Source: Gemmatimonadota bacterium
GTDB taxonomy: Bacteria > Gemmatimonadota > Gemmatimonadetes > Longimicrobiales > Gaopeijiaceae
Assembly: GCA_009840215.1 (NCBI GenBank)
Contig: VXOC01000060.1
Location: forward strand, 1,376 to 34,167
Length of the DNA stretch: 32,792 nt
Direction of reading: 5' to 3'
Shown: positions 26,853 to 32,792 of the stretch, piece after piece
How positions within the stretch are numbered: the stretch's first letter is position 1
Layout: each line of letters begins with the position of its first letter
Program-made: the position numbers and the translations under genes
Notes under the pieces: model-generated
The model's database searches: none
Told to the model about the DNA's origin: nothing
The model's input: the letters and a program-made list of their open reading frames with translations, nothing else

Positions 26853-27317
26853 CTACCGGGCCGAGCAGGTCGGGCACGGCTCCCAGACCGCCTCACCCAT
26901 GGGCCACAGGGGTGGTGGGTCTCTATTGGCCAGCGGGCTGGAGAGCTTCGTGATCAGGACGCCGTCCTCGAAGGTATACTTACCGCTGACCATGTTCTCG
27001 GCGGCCATTCCCCCGAAGCTGTCGTTGACGTAGGTACCGTCGAGACCTCCGCTGCTGTATCCGTTGGGGCGGTTGACCCTCAGACCGATCCGCCACTCTC
27101 CCGTCGCAAACCGGTCGGTCGCTCGATGCTGCGTGATCCCCAACACACCCTCCACCCGGGGCGGCGTCGCTTCCACCCCATCCGTCCAGTCCGCCGATGT
27201 CCATGACACCAAACGGTAGAGCCCGGACAGATCGGGTGGTTCATCGTACACCCCGGTGGGGTCGTCGCAGGCCAGTAGGAGAATCGGGAGGGCGAGGATG
27301 GCTCGGTGCCTGTTCAT
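26853..27317 (-). CDS. Small lipoprotein, lipocalin-like in size, function unknown
   Basis: ATG 27317 has GGAGGAGGAG about nine bases upstream. The 154-residue product has a lipoprotein signal with LLLAC (Cys17). A beta-rich domain follows, starting LSGLYRLVSW with FATGEWRIGLRVN and GKYTFEDGVLITKL further on. The opening G-x-Y/W-x-L-V-S pattern resembles small lipocalin-like or META-like proteins but is not conclusive. A CEP-type WEPCPTC ending adds two C-terminal cysteines (CxxC). It converges with the ybdG-like gene and sits downstream of the copper gene on the same strand. Confidence 0.8.
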   Translation of the reverse strand: MNRHRAILALPILLLACDDPTGVYDEPPDLSGLYRLVSWTSADWTDGVEATPPRVEGVLGITQHRATDRFATGEWRIGLRVNRPNGYSSGGLDGTYVNDSFGGMAAENMVSGKYTFEDGVLITKLSSPLANRDPPPLWPMGEAVWEPCPTCSAR

Positions 27318-27399
27318 GGATTGCTGCTCCTCCTCCGCAAGGTGGTCCGCCTTGAAGATCGTACCCTGCACCCAAACGAAGGTTTAACCGGTGGCCGCC

Positions 27400-28866
27400 T
27401 CAACCGAGGGGTTGGGCGACGACGTATGCCGTGACGGCCACCGCGGCCACACCGAGCAGCAATTCCACCAGCGCCGGTCCCCCCAACCCCCCCGATCGCG
27501 TACCGTTCGCCAGCGCCGGGCGCACGAAGCGCCAGTTGTAGAATCCGAGCGCCATCACCCCGGCCACGACCCCGGCCTTGACCAGGAGCGACCTTCCCCA
27601 AGGCGTCGTCCACAGCTGCGAAGCCGCGTCGATGTGGGTCCAGATCTTCAGGCCGCCCGTGACCAGCAGCACGGCCACCGCGACCTGGGCAAACCGCGAG
27701 AAGGCGGCCACCACTTCGGCGAGTCCGGGCGCATCAGGTGAAGCATCGGCCCCGTTTGCGGGGTCTTTTCCAATGCGGGCGTTAACCCAGAGGAGGCAGC
27801 CGAGCGCTCCCATCCACCCCCCGGCCGCCACCACGTGCAGGTAGGTCGCGACAGCGGAGACCGCGCGCGGGCTGTCCGACCATCCATGCCCGGAAAGCAC
27901 CGGCACGAAGGGAAGCAGCAGAGCCCCCAGGCCGATCACCTTCCACGCGGCGGGCCGGACCCCGTCCCTGTTGATGAGGAACAGGCCCCCGGTGACCAGG
28001 ACGACGCCCGCCACGTGGAGCCACCATCCCGCGGCCCACGGTGTTCCCGTGACAACCGTGAACAGGTTGCCGGTCACGTCGTCCGGGAAGAACGTTGCCG
28101 CCCGGTCCCAGAGGCGGACGAACACGGCGCCGAGAAGGAACCCGGTCGGGATGAAGAAGAACGTCCAGGTCGCGATGGAAGCCGGGTCGAGCCACTCCCG
28201 GGGCGCGCCGTCCCGGGCGCAGCGGCCGAGCACGAACCGCCGGAAGGCGACGCCCCCCAGAACCCCCACGATGCCCAGGTAGAAGAGGAACCCCATTCCC
28301 GTGCCGATGGCGCCGGCGCCGGCGCCGCTCCGGTCAGTCGCGGACGAGCGGGTTGCGCCGTCACCCGCGGGGGTCGCCGGGTCCGCCCCTGCCGTCCCCG
28401 CGCCGGGAGGCTCTCCCGGCTCGTCCGAAGCGCGGACCTCCACCCGGAAGCCGAAATCCCCCGAGAGCTTGTGGCCGTCCGGACCCGCGGTGGTCCAGGC
28501 CACCGTGTAGCCGCCCCGCCCCAACGGCTCACTCAGCGGCAGCACCAGCACATCGTGCCTGTCGTCGGCGAGGTAGGCCAGGTCACCAGCCGGCGCCGTG
28601 GCTCCGTCGACGCCCGCGGCCCGGACGGTGACGGTGCTCAGAGCCAGCTGCACGTCGGTCGTGTAGGTGAGGGTGACCGCGTCGGGGGATGCCTCCAACA
28701 CGGTGTCCGCGGCCGGATCCGACTCCTTCAGTTCGGTGTGGAGCGGACTCGTCCGAGCGGTTGCCAGGGCTGCTCCCAGAACCGCCGGCACCGCGACACC
28801 GGCGGCCAGGGCCCGAAGCCCGCGCCGCGGGAACCGCCGGTGGGCTTCAGGACGTGCCCCCGCCAC
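27400..28866 (-). CDS. CopC-CopD fusion protein (copper handling; YcnJ-like)
   Basis: The 488-residue protein starts at GTG 28866 with GGAGG ten bases upstream, inside the preceding gene's end. After an export signal (about 11-37) comes a CopC beta domain (about 42-146) with SDPAADTVL and the copper-site motif GPDGHKLSG (Asp130, His132). An Ala/Gly/Asp/Thr-rich linker (147-185) follows. A CopD-type membrane part (190-488) has about eight hydrophobic segments and conserved-looking histidines in SGHGW and YLHVVAAGGWMGAL. In classical CopC the mature N-terminal His binds copper; here the nearest His43 is preceded by residues SPL, so that ligand depends on where the signal is cut. It lies six bases after the aminotransferase stop and probably shares its transcript. 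Confidence 0.9.
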   Translation of the reverse strand: MAGARPEAHRRFPRRGLRALAAGVAVPAVLGAALATARTSPLHTELKESDPAADTVLEASPDAVTLTYTTDVQLALSTVTVRAAGVDGATAPAGDLAYLADDRHDVLVLPLSEPLGRGGYTVAWTTAGPDGHKLSGDFGFRVEVRASDEPGEPPGAGTAGADPATPAGDGATRSSATDRSGAGAGAIGTGMGFLFYLGIVGVLGGVAFRRFVLGRCARDGAPREWLDPASIATWTFFFIPTGFLLGAVFVRLWDRAATFFPDDVTGNLFTVVTGTPWAAGWWLHVAGVVLVTGGLFLINRDGVRPAAWKVIGLGALLLPFVPVLSGHGWSDSPRAVSAVATYLHVVAAGGWMGALGCLLWVNARIGKDPANGADASPDAPGLAEVVAAFSRFAQVAVAVLLVTGGLKIWTHIDAASQLWTTPWGRSLLVKAGVVAGVMALGFYNWRFVRPALANGTRSGGLGGPALVELLLGVAAVAVTAYVVAQPLG

Positions 28867-28872
28867 CGCCTC

Positions 28873-30207
28873 TTACGCCTCCGGCAACCCGCGCGTGATC
28901 GCCCACTCCATCGCTTCGCTGAAGCGGTCGATTTCCTCCAGCGTCGTGTACACGCTCGGCGAAATCCGCAGTCCGGTGCACTCCTCATGACCGATCGGGA
29001 CGTTGATGATCCGGTGCTTGTCCCAGAGCCAGTTGCTCAGCGCCGCCGTGTCGAGTCCGTCGACGTGCACGTTTCCGATCCCGCAGGCGAAGCCCGGCTT
29101 CTGACTGGTGTTCAGGCTGACGCGGTCGTTTTCCAGCAGACGGTTCGCCCAGTAGTCGCGCAGGTAGATCAGCCGCTCGGCCTTGCGCTCGGCGCCGATC
29201 CCCTGGTGGAAGGTCAGCGCCTCGCCGATGGCCAGGTAGTTGGCTGCGGGGTGCGTGCCGATTTCCTCGTACTTGCGGATGTCCTCGTCCATGCGGTCGG
29301 GTGCCGCCATGAGCGGCCAGATTTCGGGAATCTTCTCGCGGCGGACGTAGAGCAGTCCCGTCCCGTGGGGCGCGAAGAGCCACTTGTGCAGGCTGGTGGA
29401 GTAGTTGTCGCAGTCGAGGTCGCTCAGCTTGAAGGGGAAGTGCGCCATCGCGTGGGCGCCGTCCACGATGACGGGGATGTCGTGCCGGCGCGCCATCGCC
29501 ACCACCTCGCGGACCGGCAGGATCTGGCCCGTCAGGTTGATCATGTGGCACATGAGGATCAGCTTCGTGCGCGGCGTGATCGCCTCCTCGAAGCGGCGCA
29601 CCACCTCGGCGGGATCCTCGGCCGGCACGGGCACCCTGATCTGCACCATCTTGATCCCCTCGCGGCGTTCCCGCTGCCGGAAGGTGGTGAGCATGCGCCC
29701 GTAGTCCTGCGTGGTCGTGAGGACCTCGTCGCCCGCCTCGAGGTCGTAACCGAACTGGCAGGTCTGCAGCCCCTCGGACGCGTTTCGCGTGAAGGCCACT
29801 TCCTCGGTGTCCACGCCCCACTCGCGCGCCATCCGGGCCCGGACCCCCTCGCGCTGCGGCCCGAGGATCTTCCACATCGTGTAGGTGGGCGCCTCGTTGG
29901 AGTAGTCCAGGTGGCGCTTCATGGCGTCCTGCACGAACGAGGGCGAGGGGCTGACGCCGCCGTTGTTGAGGTTGACCAGGGTGCGGTCGACGGTGAAGGC
30001 GCGGGCCACCTCGGCCCAGAAGTTCTCGTCGTCGGCGGTGTCGGCGGGAGATCCCGGGTGGCTGGCCAGGTCGCGCGCGATGTCGACCGCGCGGGAGTTG
30101 AACGCCGGCAGCCGGGACGCGCCGAGGACGGCTGCGGCGGAGCCGAGAAAGTGGCGGCGGTTGGGGGTGCGCGGATCTGTGCCGGGTCTGGACTTGCGGA
30201 TTCGCAT
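28873..30207 (-). CDS. Tat-exported class V aminotransferase-like PLP enzyme
   Basis: ATG 30207 has GGAG six to seven bases upstream; the frame extends to 30243. The 444-residue protein begins with a twin-arginine signal (NRRHFLGSAAA, arginines 17-18). A class V aminotransferase / isopenicillin-N-epimerase-like fold follows: NNGGVSPSP, FTRNASEG, the cofactor-ring Asp249 in VDGAHA, and SLHKW with the probable PLP-binding Lys275. Export of an assembled, cofactor-loaded enzyme fits the Tat route. Relatives include epimerases, cysteine desulfurases and selenocysteine lyases; no sequence feature selects among them. It is the first gene of a unit continuing into the CopC-CopD fusion. Confidence 0.92.
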   Translation of the reverse strand: MRIRKSRPGTDPRTPNRRHFLGSAAAVLGASRLPAFNSRAVDIARDLASHPGSPADTADDENFWAEVARAFTVDRTLVNLNNGGVSPSPSFVQDAMKRHLDYSNEAPTYTMWKILGPQREGVRARMAREWGVDTEEVAFTRNASEGLQTCQFGYDLEAGDEVLTTTQDYGRMLTTFRQRERREGIKMVQIRVPVPAEDPAEVVRRFEEAITPRTKLILMCHMINLTGQILPVREVVAMARRHDIPVIVDGAHAMAHFPFKLSDLDCDNYSTSLHKWLFAPHGTGLLYVRREKIPEIWPLMAAPDRMDEDIRKYEEIGTHPAANYLAIGEALTFHQGIGAERKAERLIYLRDYWANRLLENDRVSLNTSQKPGFACGIGNVHVDGLDTAALSNWLWDKHRIINVPIGHEECTGLRISPSVYTTLEEIDRFSEAMEWAITRGLPEA

Positions 30208-30473
30208 CGTGTGCTCCGGTGTGGGGCTTGGCGGCATTCGCACGGACGGTGCGATCCCGCACGCGTTCGGTTGCGGGGAGGGGCGCCGACCACGTCGACT
30301 TCCCGGGTTTCATCGTAGCGGGCGCGCGCCGGGAGGGGCAAGCGGGGCGGTGGGGACTCCCCGATGGCGGCCGCGTGCTACAGTTTAGGAGTCCATGAAT
30401 CCGGCCGTCCACACCGCCCGCGATTCAACCACGGACACCCGTGCGTCCCCCATCTCCCTCCGGCCCCGCACCG
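30208..30473. other. Divergent intergenic region between the PLP enzyme and rnz
   Basis: The gap holds starts in both directions. On the plus strand TACAGT (30379-30384) could be a -10 box, preceded by the small palindrome GGGGACTCCCC. AGGAG at 30387-30391 stands three bases before an ATG (30395) that opens a 63-codon frame overlapping rnz out of frame. That frame has no protein-like character and I do not call it. No other structure stands out. Confidence 0.35.
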
Positions 30474-31385
30474 ATGATCAGAATCCGATTCCTGGGCACC
30501 GCCGCGGCCCGTCCGACCGTGAGCCGGAACGTTTCCGCGATCGCCGTCCAGCGGGAGGGCGAGTCCTTCCTGTGGGACTGCGGTGAGGGGACCCAGCGGC
30601 AGATCATGCGTTTCGGGACCGGGTTCTCCTTCGCCCACATCTTCATCACGCACGCACACGCCGACCACTTCCTCGGACTGCCGGGCCTGCTCAGAACGAT
30701 GAGCCTGCAGGGCAGGGAAGAGGGGATGAGCATTTACGGCCCCGCCGGGACGGAGCCGGTCCTGCGTGCGGCGGTGCGGCTTGGAGTGGAGCGCCTCGGC
30801 TTCCCGGTCGAGGTGAAGGGCCTCGCGCCGGGTGAAAGGGTCGACTTCGGGGACTGGGCGGTCCACGCCTTCCGTGCGGACCACGGCGTCGCGTCGCTCG
30901 GATACGCGCTGGTCGAGGAGGCCCGGCCCGGCCGGTTCGACGTGGAGACCGCGAGGAAGCTCGGCATCCCCGAGGGGCCGCTCTTCGGCCGTTTGCATCG
31001 GGGGGAGGCGATCGAAGTGGACGGCAGGGTCGTCGCGCCGGACGAAGTGGTGGGACCGCCCCGGCGGGGACGCAAGGTGGTCTACACCGGCGACACCCGG
31101 CCCACCGCCGAAGCCATCGTGATGTCCATGCGCGCCGACCTTCTCATCCACGAGGCCACCTTCGGGTCCGGCGAGGAGAAGCGCGCCCGCGAGACGCGTC
31201 ATGCCACCGCTGCCGAGGCCGCCTCGGTCGCGGCGCGGGCGAAGGTGCGCGACCTCGTGCTGACCCATCTGTCCGCGCGCTACGCCGAGGCCCCCGCCCG
31301 GCTCGAGAAGGAGGCTTGCGCGGTCTTCCCGGGGGCGCGGGTCGCCCGGGACGGGCTCGAAGTGGAGATCGGCTACCGTGAGTGA
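30474..31385 (+). CDS. rnz: Ribonuclease Z (tRNA 3' endonuclease)
   Basis: The 303-residue metallo-beta-lactamase-fold protein has the zinc motif THAHADH (His60, His62, Asp64, His65), followed by FLGLPGLL as in tRNase Z. YTGDTRP (zinc-bridging Asp) and LTHLSARY (His) follow near the C-terminus. The N-terminal IRFLGTAAARPTVSRN is typical of the family. The enzyme removes tRNA 3' trailers, and the tRNA-Leu in this window lacks an encoded CCA and would need that step. ATG 30474 was chosen by homology; GTG 30441 is the only upstream alternative, and neither has a good ribosome binding site. The stop overlaps tyrA by eight bases. Confidence 0.93.
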   Translation: MIRIRFLGTAAARPTVSRNVSAIAVQREGESFLWDCGEGTQRQIMRFGTGFSFAHIFITHAHADHFLGLPGLLRTMSLQGREEGMSIYGPAGTEPVLRAAVRLGVERLGFPVEVKGLAPGERVDFGDWAVHAFRADHGVASLGYALVEEARPGRFDVETARKLGIPEGPLFGRLHRGEAIEVDGRVVAPDEVVGPPRRGRKVVYTGDTRPTAEAIVMSMRADLLIHEATFGSGEEKRARETRHATAAEAASVAARAKVRDLVLTHLSARYAEAPARLEKEACAVFPGARVARDGLEVEIGYRE

Positions 31386-32277
31386 GCGCGGGGGGACCGC
31401 CAACCGGGCCCAGTGGATCCGCTCGGTGACTGTCGTGGGCCTCGGCGTCATGGGTGGGTCGGTGGCGAAGGCCATGGCGAGGCGCGCGCCAGCCGTGCCG
31501 CTCTTCGGCGTGGAGCCGGACGCCGGGCGTGCGCGGGCCGCGGCGGGGGCCGGGGTTCGCATCGAGCCGGATCTCCCCGAGTGCCGCCTCGAAGGAGGGG
31601 TGGTGGTCTTCGCGGCTCCCCTCGACGCAACGGTCGCATTGGTGGGTGATACGGCAGCCGTCTGGAGCGGGGCCGCGCTGGCCACCGATGTGGCGAGCCT
31701 GAAGGCGCCGGTGATGGCGGCTGCGGGGCGGGGCGGAGGGCACAATGTCTTCGTGGGGGCGCACCCGATGTGCGGATCGGAGCGGTCTGGGTACGCGGCG
31801 GCGCGGCCGGATCTGTTCGAGGGTGCCGATGTGTGGCTTTGCCCGGGGGATGGGGCGGGAGGGGCGGGGCGTGGGGGGATGGCCGGCCGTCGGTCCGCGC
31901 TGCATCGGGCATCGGCGTTCTGGAGGCTGCTCGGCGCCAGGCCCCGAACGATCGCCGCCGACCGCCACGATCGCATGATGGCGTGGGCGAGTCATCTGCC
32001 GCAGCTGCTGGCGAATGCGCTGGCCGCGGCGCTGGACGAGGCGGGTGTCGGGCACGAGATGCTCGGCCCGGGAGGTCGTGACGTGACGCGCCTGGCGGGG
32101 TCCAGTCCGGAGATGTGGTTGCCGCTCCTCGACGCGGCGGCGGCCGAGGACGCACGGGCGCTCCGGTCCGTGGAGACTCACCTGAGCGCGATCCGCCGGG
32201 CGCTGGAGGCGCGGGACACCACAGCCATCGAGGGCATCATGACGCGGGGAAACCGATGGGTTGCGACGAAGGCCTGA
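31378..32277 (+). CDS. tyrA: Prephenate dehydrogenase family protein
   Basis: The 299-residue enzyme starts at GTG 31378 within the end of rnz. It converts prephenate to 4-hydroxyphenylpyruvate (or arogenate to tyrosine) with NAD(P). The nucleotide-binding motif GLGVMGGS is at 21-28, and the substrate motif GAHPMCGSERSG at 127-138 holds His129. The helical C-terminal half has the family pattern ASHLPQLLANAL. A Gly-rich loop of about 20 residues (near 160-180) is inserted in the dehydrogenase core. No ACT domain follows, so feedback control by tyrosine through such a domain is absent. It overlaps aroA by 22 bases, consistent with an aromatic amino-acid operon. Confidence 0.93.
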   Translation: MSERGGTANRAQWIRSVTVVGLGVMGGSVAKAMARRAPAVPLFGVEPDAGRARAAAGAGVRIEPDLPECRLEGGVVVFAAPLDATVALVGDTAAVWSGAALATDVASLKAPVMAAAGRGGGHNVFVGAHPMCGSERSGYAAARPDLFEGADVWLCPGDGAGGAGRGGMAGRRSALHRASAFWRLLGARPRTIAADRHDRMMAWASHLPQLLANALAAALDEAGVGHEMLGPGGRDVTRLAGSSPEMWLPLLDAAAAEDARALRSVETHLSAIRRALEARDTTAIEGIMTRGNRWVATKA

Positions 32278-32792
32278 CGATCCGCGTCCCGGGGGACAAG
32301 TCGATCACGCAGCGGGCGCTGATCCTGGGCGGCCTGGCCGACGGCGAGAGCCGGATCCGGGGCGTGCTCCGCGGCGCAGATCCGCTGGCGACGGGCCGGG
32401 CCCTGGCGGCGCTCGGGGTCGACATCGCGGGTCTGGAGGCGTGCGCGGACGGCGAACTGCGAATTCGCGGACGCGGTCTGCGCGCGTGGCGGCAGCCGGG
32501 CAGCAGGGCACTGGACCTGTGCAACAGCGGCACGGGCGCCCGTCTCCTGGCCGGCGCCCTGGCCGCCCAGCCTCTTGCGGCCGTGCTCCAGGGGGACGCG
32601 TCCCTATCCGGGCGGCCCATGCGAAGGATCACCGAGCCGCTCACGCGGATGGGCGCGACAGTCGACTTCCTGGAACGGGACGGTCACCTCCCGATGCGCG
32701 TGACGGGCGGTGCGCTGACTCCGCTGCGCCACGAGAGTGCGGTGGCGAGCGCACAGGTCAAGAGCGCGGTGTTGCTGGCGGGGGTGGGGGCG
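32256..32792 (+). CDS. aroA: 5-enolpyruvylshikimate-3-phosphate synthase (partial, runs off the window)
   Basis: The first 179 codons are present. Family motifs are in order: PGDKSITQRALILGGLADGE near the N-terminus (residues 12-31, with the phosphate-binding Lys), then the CNSGTGARLLAG loop, GDASLSGRPM and SAQVKSAVLLAG. The enzyme joins shikimate-3-phosphate and phosphoenolpyruvate in the sixth shikimate step. ATG 32256 lies inside the end of tyrA with a GGGGA about seven bases upstream. The NSGTG loop instead of a longer NAGTA-type loop shows normal variation; herbicide class cannot be judged from this fragment. Confidence 0.95.
   Translation, partial: MGCDEGLTIRVPGDKSITQRALILGGLADGESRIRGVLRGADPLATGRALAALGVDIAGLEACADGELRIRGRGLRAWRQPGSRALDLCNSGTGARLLAGALAAQPLAAVLQGDASLSGRPMRRITEPLTRMGATVDFLERDGHLPMRVTGGALTPLRHESAVASAQVKSAVLLAGVGA

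Noticed and set aside
27835-30318. An 827-codon plus-strand open frame opposite the copper and PLP genes
   Set aside because: Shadow of two well-supported minus-strand genes. Repeated Arg/His/Val-rich translation, no domain.
30395-30586. 63-codon small gene before rnz
   Set aside because: AGGAG precedes its ATG, but it overlaps rnz out of frame and the translation has no protein-like features. A leader peptide cannot be excluded but is unsupported.

Overview
The window is a GC-rich (about 70% by eye) stretch of bacterial chromosome with short intergenic gaps. Its content is housekeeping metabolism mixed with many secreted, outer-membrane and lipoprotein genes. TolB-propeller/amidohydrolase fusions, tandem carboxypeptidase-regulatory plus TonB-plug proteins, a secreted FAH-family enzyme and an Omp85-like barrel suggest a diderm from the Gemmatimonadota or a nearby FCB-type lineage. 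That assignment is inference from gene content. No transposase, phage gene or CRISPR array is visible.

Layout. 1-4914 (minus): a methionine unit. metH is preceded by a sigma70-like promoter, a SAM-II-like pseudoknot riboswitch and a hairpin next to its ribosome binding site, and overlaps a second homocysteine methyltransferase that runs off the window start; the outermost ~120 bases look degraded. 4920-7635 (plus): a structured leader, then two paralogous secreted proteins that end exactly where a TonB receptor barrel would begin. Between them lies the tail of a lost amidohydrolase. 7682-7793: a strong terminator and a palindromic repeat at a convergent junction. 7805-14880 (minus): two translationally coupled TolB-amidohydrolase paralogs. 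14985-17496 (plus): arginase, ABC ATPase, ABC-type membrane protein. 17585-17669: tRNA-Leu(UAA). 17703-22835 (minus): secreted FAH-family protein, Omp85-like barrel, and a three-module secreted protein coupled to the barrel. 22954-26745: a lipoprotein, apaG (minus), a secreted serine hydrolase and a YbdG-type mechanosensitive channel. 26853-30207 (minus): a small lipoprotein, a CopC-CopD fusion and a Tat-exported class V aminotransferase-like protein. 30474-32792 (plus): rnz, tyrA and aroA (cut by the window end), all overlapping.

How the genes may work together. The methionine unit should sense SAM through its leader and make methionine by a B12-dependent enzyme plus a second methyltransferase. 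The plug proteins and TolB-amidohydrolases may form a periplasmic substrate-handling set: the amidohydrolase remnant between the plug genes shows the two families were once interleaved. The three-module protein and the Omp85 barrel share a 4-base stop/start overlap and probably act as a pair at the outer membrane. The best candidates for something undescribed are the barrel-less plug/amidohydrolase set, the module-protein/Omp85 pair and the SAM-II-like leader on metH.
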